From the NCBI RefSeq assembly GCF_015207665.1, contig NZ_JADEWL010000003.1, forward strand, positions 62,001 to 126,000: a DNA stretch of 64,000 nucleotides, written 5' to 3'. The stretch's first letter is position 1, and the number at the start of each line of letters is the position of its first letter. Made by a program: the position numbers and the translations under genes. Source of the stretch: Plectonema cf. radiosum LEGE 06105 (GTDB lineage Bacteria; Cyanobacteriota; Cyanobacteriia; Cyanobacteriales; Nostocaceae). This document shows, piece after piece, positions 39,988 to 49,542 of the stretch. The notes under the pieces are model-generated. The model was given only the letters and a program-made list of their open reading frames with translations. It was not told the DNA's origin and did no database searches.

Positions 39988-40781
39988 CTATCGCAGGAGA
40001 ATCTAACAAAATTAGCGATCGCGTTATCGAAGCTGTGAATGCAGTCCAAGCAAAAGGAATTCAAGTGGCGATCGCAACTGGTAGAATGTACTGCTCAGCT
40101 TTGCGTTTCCACGAGCAAGTTGGTTCGACTCTACCGTTAATAGCGTATCAAGGAGCTTGGATTCAAGACCCAGTTTCCCAAAAAATTCACCAGCATTTAT
40201 CTGTTCCCTCATCTATTGCGTTAAAACTGTTGGACTATTTTGAACAACCACAACTACGTCAACTTTTATCCGTCCACTTTTATATAAATGACCAACTTTA
40301 TGTGCGAGAATTAACCGAAGAAACGCAAATCTATGGACAACGCTCTGGAATTACACCAATTCCTGTAGGAGACTTACGTAGTTGCTTGAGCAACGAACCA
40401 ACCAAAATTCTCGCTTTATGTGAAGATAGCGAGATTATCGATCAACTGCTGGGTAACTTGCGGCTTCAATACACTCCAGCAGAACTATATCTAACTAAAT
40501 CCGTAGCCACTTTTTTTGAAGCAACTAATCCTCTAGTAAATAAAGGAGCTGCTGTACGTTATGTCGCTGAAGAATTATTAGGATTGCAAAAAACTAATGT
40601 AATGACTGTTGGAGACAACTTTAACGATGTGGAAATGCTCGAATACGCTGGTATCAGTGTCGCAATGGGTAATGCACCAGTTCAAGTTCAATCTATAGCC
40701 AGTTGGGTAGCTCCCAATGTAGAACAAGATGGGGTAGCCGTAGCAATTGAAAAATTCTTATTGGCAAATACCGAAAAATAG
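39988..40781 (+). CDS. Cof-type HAD-IIB hydrolase, 3' exon
   Basis: Continues the exon at 37539. The joined protein is 282 residues. After motif I come VQAKGIQVAIATGRMYCSAL (motif II Thr), LIAYQGAWIQDP (cap start), and NKGAAVRYVAEELLG with MTVGDNFNDVEMLEYAGISV (motifs III and IV: Lys, then GDxxND). Members are Mg-dependent phosphatases of sugar phosphates or cofactors; the substrate is unknown. On unspliced RNA a truncated protein could start only at internal codons (for example ATG 40035) lacking the nucleophile Asp, so function depends on splicing. Confidence 0.88.
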
Positions 40782-40860
40782 TTATCTTGTAACGCGGGGA
40801 TTTCGGCTGCCTAAAAACCTAAATTACGATTCAAAGCGAACAGATAATATTTAAATCAGA

Positions 40861-40901
40861 AAGGACACCGACGACTGGCCGTGTTTCGTCTCGGTGTCCT
40901 T
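40861..40901. terminator. Hairpin between convergent genes
   Basis: The stem AAGGACACCGA...TCGGTGTCCTT is a perfect 11-bp inverted repeat with a 19-nt loop. It lies between the HAD gene and the convergent DALR gene. No T-run beyond TT. Confidence 0.75.
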
Positions 40902-41005
40902 ACTGGTTCGCTCCTCACACAATTGAAAATATACCTGAAGTCCTTCGATTAGTCAATAGTTGTTACAAAAGTTTTTATGTTTTTCAGTAATGGCTTGATT
41001 GTCGC

Positions 41006-41857
41006 TCATAATTCCGCACAAGCAGATATACCTAATTTTTCTTCTAATAAAAACTTTAATACTGACTGAGTAGCCATGACCAATCCGATTCTAGCAATCC
41101 CTAGCTCTGGATTGGTCGTTCTTAACTTACTAAAAATCCGACAAGCAGACCAAAAATCTTCAAAAGACCGAACTAAACCAAGCGCTGCTCCTTCCCATTT
41201 TACCGGACGAGCTATTACTGGTTCTAACTCATCTACTAATTTAACTAAACTGGCGATTAAACAGCGTTCAGCTTGATGATTCAAACGAAGTCTTCCGTGA
41301 CTGTCAAGCCAAGGTATGGATTGAGATGAAAATTCGTTACAGTCAATTATTTTCTCTTGTTGAGCAAGTTTTAACAAAGAGCAGCAGCGTGCGTGAACGT
41401 ATTGAAGGGAAAATACCTTAGAGAGTAACTCGGATGTAACTATTTTCTGAGAAAGGTTAAAGTCACCTTTGTATTTCTTCCTACCATCAATCAAACATTG
41501 CAACCAAACCCCTAAAACTAAGTCGCTGACTTGTATATGAATCAACCCTGGAGGTAAAACTTCTACCAATAAATCTTCGCCCCAAATTGCTGATAAATAC
41601 GAAGTAATTGAGCTAGCTATCGAATAAGGCTGCGAATTATGAGATTTTGAAAGATGTAACGCTACCCCAGATACATAAGAAATTGTAATATCACTTTTGC
41701 CTTTTGATAGAGGAATATCTATTTTTTTTATATATTTAATTTTCTCTGACCAAGCATAAATACTCACCGAGCTAGTCAATTCACCGTATATTAGCTGGAT
41801 TATTGCTGTGTATTTACTTACTAGTAACTTTTTACGCACACAATATACTGATGACAA
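41006..41857 (-). CDS. Stand-alone DALR anticodon-binding domain protein
   Basis: About 280 residues. The C-terminal half (from about 150) has LQYVHARCCSLLKLAQQ, then RCLIASLVKLVDELEPV and ELGIARIGLVMATQSVLKFL. These are the alpha-helical DALR domain that binds the tRNA anticodon in ArgRS (and CysRS-type) enzymes. The HIGH and KMSKS catalytic domain is absent. The N-terminal half (YGELTSSVSIYAWSEKI) does not look like an aminoacyl-tRNA synthetase. It starts at TTG 41857 or the GTG at 41839; the start is unsure. It may bind tRNA, or may have been recruited for another role. Confidence 0.72.
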   Translation of the reverse strand: MSSVYCVRKKLLVSKYTAIIQLIYGELTSSVSIYAWSEKIKYIKKIDIPLSKGKSDITISYVSGVALHLSKSHNSQPYSIASSITSYLSAIWGEDLLVEVLPPGLIHIQVSDLVLGVWLQCLIDGRKKYKGDFNLSQKIVTSELLSKVFSLQYVHARCCSLLKLAQQEKIIDCNEFSSQSIPWLDSHGRLRLNHQAERCLIASLVKLVDELEPVIARPVKWEGAALGLVRSFEDFWSACRIFSKLRTTNPELGIARIGLVMATQSVLKFLLEEKLGISACAEL

Positions 41858-42099
41858 CAGTGTAAACCCAGAAACATTGATTTTCTGTCATCTGTCTTTA
41901 GACATAACTTTATATTTGGTCAAAGAAAATTAGAATTAGATAAAATTTAATGAATTCTGGGTAAATTTTACTACAAACATTGTACAGTAAGAAGTATAAC
42001 AAAAGAGTAGGAGCTTCGGCTTTCTACCTTTTGGATAGCTGACCAAACGGTTTCAAGCCTAGGAAGGCCTTTCACAAAGACACTCCTTGCACCTTTTTT

Positions 42100-42858
42100 A
42101 TGTCGTCTTTGTCTTCAGCCGAACGCTCTTTGTTACCTATGCAATCTCAATCCTCTTTTTCTGAGGCATCACGTCCATTTTTAACCTGGCAACGTATTCT
42201 TGATTGGGCGCAAGAACACTATCGCTGCCGCACCTTTAGCAAAGATGAGCGAATTCCAGCTAGACCTGGATTGCTGTATTTGGTGCAAAGGGGTGCGATC
42301 CGCATGGTAGGAACCGCTCAAGTGAGCGCTACTGCTTCTCAACTAACGTCTCGCCGAATTAACAGAACTCCAGAAGAAGCATTCTTGGGTTTTGTTGGTG
42401 CAGGACAGCCGTTTGAAATTGTTGCCCAATCGCCTTTTACGTTGCAGTCATACGCTCATGTTGATCAAACAGCAGTGTTGTGGATGTACTGGCATGATTT
42501 AGATAACTGGCCTCATTTTCGCCGCGAAGTTATGGATGCCTTTAGATACCAACACCAGCGTAAATTGCTGTGGTTGAGTGCTTTAGGACAACGACGCACC
42601 ATTGACCGACTCCTAGGATTTCTCACATTATTAATTGAGGAATACGGAGAACCAGCGATGAGCGAAAATGACCCCGAAGTAATTCGTGGCTATTGTCTGC
42701 CCTTCCCCCTCACTCACGCCCAAATTGGTAGTGCAATTGGTTCGACTCGTGTTACCGTAACTCGCTTAATGGGTAAGTTACGTCAGCGCGGCTTAATCCT
42801 TACTCAAGGGGATAATCTAATTTGCTTGCCAGCAGAATCAATCAATAGAGCCAGCTAA
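42100..42858 (+). CDS. devH: Crp/Fnr-family transcription regulator, DevH-like
   Basis: A 252-residue protein. The N-terminal part is a cNMP-binding-like beta domain (KDERIPARPGLLYLVQRGAI, about 48-67) without the cAMP-contacting Arg-Ser pair. The C-terminus is a Crp helix-turn-helix, LTHAQIGSAIGSTRVTVTRL (about 207-226), whose recognition helix STRVTVTRL is the same as in NtcA. The length (NtcA is 223) and the linker distinguish it from NtcA. Sequence and position near rbcR/pacR suggest DevH, needed in Anabaena for the heterocyst glycolipid layer. The symbol rests on memory of synteny and is provisional. Confidence 0.72.
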   Translation: MSSLSSAERSLLPMQSQSSFSEASRPFLTWQRILDWAQEHYRCRTFSKDERIPARPGLLYLVQRGAIRMVGTAQVSATASQLTSRRINRTPEEAFLGFVGAGQPFEIVAQSPFTLQSYAHVDQTAVLWMYWHDLDNWPHFRREVMDAFRYQHQRKLLWLSALGQRRTIDRLLGFLTLLIEEYGEPAMSENDPEVIRGYCLPFPLTHAQIGSAIGSTRVTVTRLMGKLRQRGLILTQGDNLICLPAESINRAS

Positions 42859-42875
42859 AACAGCCGCAGTAGGAG

Positions 42876-43955
42876 TCAGCGAATTCTTACAAACCCAATC
42901 CGGGTAATTAATTCCTGTCCCTGCTGAGTGCGTAAAAAGTTGGCATAAGCAACACCTGCTTGTTGTTCGGTTTGCCCATTTTGTTTGACCACCACAAACA
43001 GACTGCGCGTAATCGGGTAATCGCCAGATTGCAAAGCCTCAATGTTCAATTTGTTGCGTAACCTAGGACATTCTGAAGGGAGGATGAATGGTTCTTGGTA
43101 AGGAGCAACATATTTCCCTTGCGTTCGCCCCAACGGCAAGGGCTTGATTGAACATTGAGGAATGACTTCTGGGGCAGAAGCATAATAGATGCCACCGGGA
43201 CTTAATTGTACTTTTCGTAGCGCTTGGGTGGTGGTAGGGATAAACTCCACCGTTGAAGCCATAGGTTGACCACCCAAGACATCTTGTACGAATAGTTCTA
43301 CAGTACCCCCATCAGTTACAGGGCGAGAATAAGCTTTGATTGGTATATTGTCACCTCCCAATTGCTTCCAATTAGTTATTTTCCCCGTGTAAATTGACCG
43401 TAACTGGTCTACAGTTAGTCCCCGAACATTTAAATTAGGATTAACAGCTACTGCTAACCCATCAATAGCTACGGGAATTTGTTCGAGAATAAACCCCCGT
43501 TGCTTTGCACGGGTTAATTCTGCGTCTTGTAAGGGTCTTGAAGACTGAGCAAACGCTAATTGACCATCAATTAGCATCTGAATCCCAGAACTTGAACCAA
43601 CAATATTAGTCAATGGCTGTACGTAACGCAGGCGAAAATCCTTTCGTACTGCTTGAATTTCCTTATCTACTGATTCTCTTATGGGTGCCCAAGAGGTACT
43701 TCCTCCGTAATTAAATAATCCTGTGGGGACATTTTCTACAGAAGCGAAAGTTGTACCGCTTGTTACAGGAGTTGAAATTGCAGGTACTACGGGTGTATTC
43801 GATGTATTAGAACCCGGTTGGTTTGATTGAGGCTTAGTAACAGAATTAAAATTAAAACTATTGTTTCTATTGAACCACCACCATCCACCGGCTATTAATC
43901 CAGTGGTAATTAATAAAGATAGAATAAGAATTGGTGTTTCGTTTTTCTGTGACAT
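42876..43955 (-). CDS. PstS-family phosphate-type substrate-binding protein (second of pair)
   Basis: A 359-residue protein with an uncleaved-looking N-terminal membrane helix (ILILSLLITTGLIAGGWWWF) and a Pro/Thr/Ser-rich linker. A type II periplasmic-binding domain (PBP_like_2) follows: VPTGLFNYGGSTSWAPIRES, LTVDQLRSIYTGKITNWKQL, IKAYSRPVTDGGTVELF. The GxTSW phosphate-loop pattern and YTGKITNW match PstS/SphX. Its neighbour at 44073 has the same start (MSQKNET) and same domain; they are tandem paralogs. No pstC, pstA or pstB lies near. It may sense rather than transport. Confidence 0.8.
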   Translation of the reverse strand: MSQKNETPILILSLLITTGLIAGGWWWFNRNNSFNFNSVTKPQSNQPGSNTSNTPVVPAISTPVTSGTTFASVENVPTGLFNYGGSTSWAPIRESVDKEIQAVRKDFRLRYVQPLTNIVGSSSGIQMLIDGQLAFAQSSRPLQDAELTRAKQRGFILEQIPVAIDGLAVAVNPNLNVRGLTVDQLRSIYTGKITNWKQLGGDNIPIKAYSRPVTDGGTVELFVQDVLGGQPMASTVEFIPTTTQALRKVQLSPGGIYYASAPEVIPQCSIKPLPLGRTQGKYVAPYQEPFILPSECPRLRNKLNIEALQSGDYPITRSLFVVVKQNGQTEQQAGVAYANFLRTQQGQELITRIGFVRIR

Positions 43956-44072
43956 ACTAAATTATTTCTTCTTATGGTGATTTGGTAATTTTTTATGGAT
44001 TAAATTGAAATAAATCATAGCTAGTAAGCAATTATCAATGCTTTATAACTATTAGCTTTTAATTATTAGACA

Positions 44073-45119
44073 TTACTTAATTCTGACAAATCCTGTTTGA
44101 GAAATTAATTCTTGACCTTGTTGTGTAAGTAGCAATTTAGCGTAAGCAACACCTGCTTGTTCGTCAATTTGACCATTTCTTTTGACAATTACAAATAGCC
44201 GACGAGTAATTGGATATTCACCACTTTTAAAGGCTTCAGCATTCAGTTGATTGCGCTGTTGCGGACAATTGGAAGGCTCAATCAATGGTTCTATATAGGG
44301 TGTGACGAATTTATTTGATGCTACTCCTATTGGTAAAGGTTTGATAGCACACTGTCCAACCACTTCAGGTGCAGAAGCGTAATAAATACCACCCTTGTTT
44401 TGTGCCACTTTTCTTAAGCCGTCAGTCGTATCTAGAGTGAATTCGACATTACTACCAAATTTTTCACTTCCTAAAACATTCTCATTAAAAAATTCTACAG
44501 TACCTCCTTCTGTTAAACGGCGAGAATAAGGTTTAATCGCTAAATTTTCTCCCCCAACTTGTTGCCAATTAGTTATTTTACCAGTGTAAATATCTTTGAT
44601 TTGAGCTAAAGTAAGTCCGGGAATATTTAATTCAGGATTAACCGCGATCGCAATACCATCAATTGCAACGGGAATTTCTTCAAGTTTAAAACCCCGTTGT
44701 TCTGCTTGTTGGTATTCTTGATCTTTCACACTTCGCGAAGATTGGGAAAAAGCCAACTGATTGCTCAACAGCATCTTAATCCCAGTACTGGAACCTGGAT
44801 TGCCTGTAGTTGGGTTGGTATAACGGAGTTGAAATTGAGGAAAAGCGGTTTTGATCTCAGAGTCAACGTCTTTACGAATCGGAGCCCATGTAGTACTACC
44901 CCCATAGGTAAATAAACCAGAAGGAACTTCTTTTACAGAAGCAAAATTTTCTTGATTAGATTGCAGATTAGATTGAGATTTGGGCTGAGATTGATTATTG
45001 CTGATAGAACCTAGTGTAATATCATAGTTTCTAGCCAACCACCAATAGACTCCACCGATTAAACCCAGTGTAATTGTTAGAGCCAAGACTAAAACCGCCG
45101 TCTCGTTTTTCTGTGACAT
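44073..45119 (-). CDS. PstS-family phosphate-type substrate-binding protein (first of pair)
   Basis: A 348-residue paralog of the protein at 42876. Start MSQKNETAVLVLALTITLGL, then one membrane helix and a Ser/Gln/Asn linker. The binding domain has VPSGLFTYGGSTTWAPIRKD, GIAIAVNPELNIPGLTL and IYTGKITNWQQVGG. Both have Cys near the C-terminal third (VGQCAIKPLPIG and NCPQQRNQ) that could form a disulfide. The genes are 117 bp apart on the same strand and probably co-transcribed. The ligand is phosphate by family; not proven. Confidence 0.82.
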   Translation of the reverse strand: MSQKNETAVLVLALTITLGLIGGVYWWLARNYDITLGSISNNQSQPKSQSNLQSNQENFASVKEVPSGLFTYGGSTTWAPIRKDVDSEIKTAFPQFQLRYTNPTTGNPGSSTGIKMLLSNQLAFSQSSRSVKDQEYQQAEQRGFKLEEIPVAIDGIAIAVNPELNIPGLTLAQIKDIYTGKITNWQQVGGENLAIKPYSRRLTEGGTVEFFNENVLGSEKFGSNVEFTLDTTDGLRKVAQNKGGIYYASAPEVVGQCAIKPLPIGVASNKFVTPYIEPLIEPSNCPQQRNQLNAEAFKSGEYPITRRLFVIVKRNGQIDEQAGVAYAKLLLTQQGQELISQTGFVRIK

Positions 45120-45976
45120 ATAAATATAGCTATTGATTTTCTAGAGAATAGGAATTTTAACTCTGTAGAATTTGCTTTGATTGCTATTAGTAGCAAAGCT
45201 TAGTTGTAATATGATTCGATAAATAAAAAATCTGGTTTGTCTATAGATAAAAACGATTTACTAAGCATAATTTTAGTTAATCCTATGACAAAAAATTGAA
45301 TTTTTGGCGATGAAAACTTCTGTTAAAAATACAATATATTAGTCAATCACAATATATCCCGATACCGTTTCGAGATTCAAGAGTATAGATTGCAAATAAA
45401 TAAATCAGGACTTATGTAAAACAAACACCTTCTTAATAAAGATAATTGATGAATTACCGCTACGTAAGAATCACTTATTCAGTGACATATTGTGTAAGTC
45501 TGATAAATTTCGCAGTCTTATACTTTATTTAACTTTTACTTTGACAATAGTTAACTTTTTGTGAAAATAATTTTTGGCTTTGCTAAATAAAGCTATGAAT
45601 TAAGAGTTTTATAACGTAATAATCACACAAATCGGGTCTTGATTCATGTTTTTTGCTGTTACGAATAGAAGATTGTAAAAATCCGACTTCTTACCCGACG
45701 AAAAATTAAAGTTTTACAGCTTCTTTTCTTGACAAACAGTAATAGACGAATCGCCATCTCTAAACCTGGATTTTTCACAAGTAAATGGTAAGCGTTGAGT
45801 GACGGATTGATTTTCCCACTACTCAGTACTACTTCCAACTTCCTTCTTGTTTGTGAGAAATCTGGGTAAGGAGAAGGCGCACCCAACTGCGTCTACGAAA
45901 TCACGTTAACATACTTACTTCTCAGTAATGCCACTTTATTTTATGAAATTAAAACTTAATAATTTTTGAATGTTTG
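45120..45976. other. Long intergenic region
   Basis: About 860 bp with no convincing gene. It contains a 91-bp inverted-repeat element (45414-45504), a half copy of the CCGACTTCTT palindrome (about 45681-45692) and otherwise AT-rich DNA. A 75-codon open frame on the minus strand (about 45659-45886) is not supported by any motif. Confidence 0.5.
45414..45504. repeat. Short inverted-repeat element (ATCAGGACTTA ends)
   Basis: The left end ATCAGGACTTATGTAAAA and the reverse complement of the right end ATCAGACTTACACAATA match with one gap and a few mismatches. Size 91 bp with no coding. It is MITE-like but weak. Confidence 0.45.
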
Positions 45977-47389
45977 TTACAAAATTAGAGATAATATTTT
46001 ATAGATCAGACGAAATAGTGAAGTAAAAGCAACAGTAACTAAACTTGCGGCTAAAGAAATAACAACTATTTGTTGAATAACAAGTTCACCTCGTAACAAG
46101 GGAACAAAAAATATAATTAATAAAGTTATGGCGGGAATAATTACTAAATCGAACTTTTCAATCCATCGTCTAGTTTGAGCAAATATTAATATTCCTAAAA
46201 TAATAGCTGAAATCACAAAAGTAACACCAGGTGATTTGAGTACACTTAAAAATGCTATGGAAATTAAAGCTGCTTCAAATCCACTAAAAGCCGAACCAGC
46301 CAATAATTCCAGTGTAGAGAATTGTGATACTGGAGTACTAGAAGATGTTGATGGCTTGGGAAGTGGTGTAGGTGGTGGTTGGGATATTACCTGTGGCTGA
46401 TTGTAATTTAGTGAAGTATCGGGTATTGATTGTGCGGAAGAATCAAAAGCTTCTAAAACTTCTGTTGCCGATTGAAAACGTTGATTTGGCGCACTACGGA
46501 GCATTTTATCTAAAATTTGGGCAAAGTGAGAACTAACACTTACCTGATCTTGCCATTGCAATTGATTGCTATAAGCATCAAATAGCTCGGTTACATCTTT
46601 TTGCCCGGTTAATAGCAAAACAACAGTTACTGCCATTGCATATAAATCCGTAGAAGGAAATACTTTTCCACCAGACATTTGTTCTGGTGGTGCAAAGCCT
46701 AAAGAATAAATTCCAGTAGAAGAATTACCAGACCCACTAGGGCTGTTTGTGACTTGCTTGACTGCGCCAAAGTCTAGTAAGAAAAGCTTACCATTACGAT
46801 GGCGCATGATATTAGAAGGTTTGATGTCCCGGTGGATAATACCTTTACTGTGGACAAATTGCAGTACCGGGAGAATTGAACGTAGTAGAAACAACGCTTC
46901 TGATTCCGAAAATTTGCCCTTACGAGTTAATTCTTCTTCTAAATTTTCTCCATCAATATATTCCTGTACCAGATAAAAAAATTGGTCTTGTTGGTTTGGC
47001 TGTAAACCGGGAACTATCACAGGGAAAAAAGCAAATAAGTTGGGAATTTGCTCGTGTTGCGAGCCAATCTCCTCTAAAACCACTGCTTCTCTTTCAAATA
47101 AATCTTGAGCTAGTTTTAGTTGAGTTGCACTCAAATTTCCGGCTGGGAGAAACTGTTTGACTACACATTGTCGCATTCCGGGAGTATAGCGATCGCGTGA
47201 CAAAAATGCTGCTCCGAACCCCCCTCTTCCAAGCAGCTTGATTGGCAAATAACGCCCGGCTAAAATTAAAGGCATCCCACAAGCAGTGCAGTATTTTTGC
47301 TGTGCCGTTCTCAGAGTTGCGTTATCATCTAAATCGACAAAATGGTTCTGGGGACGGGGACACTGGGGACGAGTACAGTAAATTTCCAT
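45977..47389 (-). CDS. Ser/Thr protein kinase with N-terminal zinc ribbon
   Basis: A 470-residue protein. The N-terminal zinc ribbon is CTRPQCPRPQN and YCTACGMPL (Cys about 4, 9, 34, 37). The kinase domain (about 45-310) shows the glycine loop GRGGFGAAF, Lys in VVKQF, HRDIKPSNIM (catalytic Asp), DFGAVK and APPEQM. C-terminal to a Pro-rich linker there are several hydrophobic helices, so it is membrane-anchored with the kinase inside. This architecture is common in cyanobacteria. It is catalytically complete. The target is unknown; it lies next to rbcR on the same strand, 200 bp apart. Confidence 0.9.
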   Translation of the reverse strand: MEIYCTRPQCPRPQNHFVDLDDNATLRTAQQKYCTACGMPLILAGRYLPIKLLGRGGFGAAFLSRDRYTPGMRQCVVKQFLPAGNLSATQLKLAQDLFEREAVVLEEIGSQHEQIPNLFAFFPVIVPGLQPNQQDQFFYLVQEYIDGENLEEELTRKGKFSESEALFLLRSILPVLQFVHSKGIIHRDIKPSNIMRHRNGKLFLLDFGAVKQVTNSPSGSGNSSTGIYSLGFAPPEQMSGGKVFPSTDLYAMAVTVVLLLTGQKDVTELFDAYSNQLQWQDQVSVSSHFAQILDKMLRSAPNQRFQSATEVLEAFDSSAQSIPDTSLNYNQPQVISQPPPTPLPKPSTSSSTPVSQFSTLELLAGSAFSGFEAALISIAFLSVLKSPGVTFVISAIILGILIFAQTRRWIEKFDLVIIPAITLLIIFFVPLLRGELVIQQIVVISLAASLVTVAFTSLFRLIYKILSLIL

Positions 47390-47590
47390 TGTTTGTCACA
47401 AGTCATGAGCAATTTGTCAGCTAGTCAAACAGTGAAGTCCTATTTAAGTAATCCGACAGAAATATTTACACATGATTTTCTTTACTTAACAAGAGTTAAT
47501 CGTCTACTTTAGTGTAATTATTTTTGTCTTAGTAATAGAGGCGGAAACTTTTTCCAGTAATAACTATGACAAAAGACTAGTGACATAACT

Positions 47591-48601
47591 TTAGGTTTCG
47601 TTAAAGTTGGATGCCTGTACTTCTAAACCATTCACAGGAATGGAAGTATGTGATGATTTTAACATATCTATATGCCACCCAGGTGCGGCAAACTGAGGCA
47701 GTATTTCTTTACTAAAAGCTTCAGCAGCTTTCGACTTGTAGCGATTGGGATTAAAAATCAACCACAACGTCCGCTTAACCACCACACTATTAATCGGGGT
47801 AAAATGAAGCATTCCCATCTGTAACTCTTTAGCAATGGCGCTAGTTGAGACAAATGCGGCACCCAGGGAGGATTGTACGGCATTTTTAATTGCTTCAATA
47901 GAATTAAGTTCCATTTCAATTTTCAAGCGCCGCGTGTCGATGTCGTGACGTGTGAGTACTTGGTCTATGACTTTACGGATAGTAGATTGGGAATCTAAGG
48001 CAATGAATTGCAATTTGTATAGGTCTTCTTTTTGGATGGTTTCCAGTTTTGCAAATGGATGAGATACGGGTAAAATTAATGCCAACTCATCCTCAGCATA
48101 AGGAATTTTTTCCAATGAATCCGTTAATTCTCCAGGAATCTCGCCGCCGATAATTGCCAAATCAACTTGTCCGTTAACTACGCTCCAAGCAGTGCGACGA
48201 GTAGAGTGAACGTGTAATTGCACCGCCACATCTGGATATTTTTGTCGGAACATCCCAATCATCCGAGGTAAAAGATAAGTCCCCGTGGTTTGAGAAGCAC
48301 CGACAATTAAAGTACCACCTTGGAGATTTTGCAAATCATCGATAGCGCGACAAGTTTCTTGACACAGACTGAGAATTTTTTCTCCGTAACTCAAAAGTAA
48401 GTGTCCCGCTTCAGTCAACTGCGCCCGACGACCTCCACGGTCGAATAAAGGAACATCCAGTTGTCTTTCTAAGTTTTGCACTTGCAAACTTACCGCCGGT
48501 TGGGAGACATAGAGGCTGTCAGCAGCACGCTTGAAACTCCCTTCTGCGGCAATTGCTTTGAGTATGCGTAACTGATCTAAAGTAAAAGGAAGGTCAGACA
48601 T
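47591..48601 (-). CDS. rbcR: LysR-type regulator RbcR (PacR-like)
   Basis: About 336 residues from ATG 48601; a TTG three codons upstream is less likely. The N-terminal wHTH is [20 protein letters not shown] with [20 protein letters not shown], which is nearly the sequence of the plastid Ycf30/RbcR family. The effector domain has [20 protein letters not shown] and [20 protein letters not shown]. RbcR activates Rubisco and carbon-concentrating genes; in Anabaena the ortholog is PacR (All3953), a global regulator of carbon assimilation. It is divergent from the Z-ISO-like gene. Confidence 0.9.
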   Translation of the reverse strand: MSDLPFTLDQLRILKAIAAEGSFKRAADSLYVSQPAVSLQVQNLERQLDVPLFDRGGRRAQLTEAGHLLLSYGEKILSLCQETCRAIDDLQNLQGGTLIVGASQTTGTYLLPRMIGMFRQKYPDVAVQLHVHSTRRTAWSVVNGQVDLAIIGGEIPGELTDSLEKIPYAEDELALILPVSHPFAKLETIQKEDLYKLQFIALDSQSTIRKVIDQVLTRHDIDTRRLKIEMELNSIEAIKNAVQSSLGAAFVSTSAIAKELQMGMLHFTPINSVVVKRTLWLIFNPNRYKSKAAEAFSKEILPQFAAPGWHIDMLKSSHTSIPVNGLEVQASNFNET

Positions 48602-48813
48602 AAGGCTCAACCCACGAAATTGAAAGGAGCAGTTTTGGCAACATTCGGGCTTTCATTGCTTTTTTTACTAGGCATAAATATGAAAATGCGTATTAAATTA
48701 CTTAGGCATTACCCGAAAAGACAGTAGCACAACATCTTGACCAAAATCCTCCTCCGCAGAACTTTGTGGTATTGGTTGTACTGAATTTAATTTGCTGTAT
48801 TCTTTCTTGAACT

Positions 48814-49542
48814 ATGTATACTATTGTGCCTGTATCGAGTTGGTTTACCTCCACTCATTTTGTCATGCTGGGACTATTATTGACTTTTGCGATTGTTCAC
48901 AGTGGAGGAGCAGCCTTGCGCGAAAAAGCAGAAAAACGGATTGGAGCAAGGCTTTACCGAGTTTTATTTGCACTTGTCAGCTTGGTTTTAGCTGTAATAT
49001 TAATTATTTACTTTTTTAACCATCGTTATGATGGCTTGCAACTGTGGCAGGTACAAAATGTACCTGGAATACAGACACTTGTTTGGGTATTATCGGCAAT
49101 TTCTTTTTTATTTTTATATCCTGCCACATTTAATCTACTGGAAGTTGCTGCTATCTCCAAGCCTCAAGTTCACCTTTATGAAACCGGAATTATTCGTATT
49201 ACCCGCCATCCCCAAATGGTAGGACAAGTAATTTGGTGTGTTGCTCATACTTTGTGGATCGGTACTACTTTTACACTATTCACTTCTATCGGCTTAGTAT
49301 TACACCATTTGTTTGCTGTTTGGCATGGCGATCGCCGTTTGCATTCCCGTTACGGTGAAGCTTTTGAAAAAGCTAAGCAACGCACTAGCGTGATTCCTTT
49401 TGCGGCAATTTTCGATGGTCGTCAATCTCTTAAAATAGGAGAATTTCTTCGTCCTGCCTATATTGGAGTTGCAGTATTTGTGCTTTTATTTTGGTGGTCT
49501 CACCCCTTTCTATTCAGCTTAACTAGTAGGGTACAATGGTGA
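48814..49542 (+). CDS. NnrU-family protein, 15-cis-zeta-carotene isomerase (Z-ISO)-like
   Basis: A 242-residue integral membrane protein with about seven hydrophobic helices. Conserved stretches are HFVMLGLLLTFAIVHSGGAA, RLYRVLFALVSLVLAV, TGIIRITRHPQMVGQVIWCV and WHGDRRLHSRYGEAFEKAK. The His in VHSGG and in RHPQM are the haem-b ligands proposed for plant Z-ISO, which isomerises 9,15,9'-tri-cis-zeta-carotene on the way to lycopene. By family this would act in carotenoid synthesis. It lies beside rbcR and upstream of a thioredoxin and ndhF1. Confidence 0.83.
   Translation: MYTIVPVSSWFTSTHFVMLGLLLTFAIVHSGGAALREKAEKRIGARLYRVLFALVSLVLAVILIIYFFNHRYDGLQLWQVQNVPGIQTLVWVLSAISFLFLYPATFNLLEVAAISKPQVHLYETGIIRITRHPQMVGQVIWCVAHTLWIGTTFTLFTSIGLVLHHLFAVWHGDRRLHSRYGEAFEKAKQRTSVIPFAAIFDGRQSLKIGEFLRPAYIGVAVFVLLFWWSHPFLFSLTSRVQW

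Noticed and set aside
40903-40920. Yfr1-like small RNA (CTCCTCACAC motif)
   Set aside because: The motif is present after a hairpin, but no 3' terminator stem follows and the location differs from known yfr1 (between trxA and guaB).
45528-45557. Pho box (three 8-mers TTTAACTT, CTTTGACA, GTTAACTT at 11-bp spacing)
   Set aside because: Spacing is right, but the orientation is opposite to the PstS genes, about 410 bp from the start, and the middle unit is poor.
45659-45886. 75-residue minus-strand frame
   Set aside because: Covers dispersed palindrome halves; no motif.
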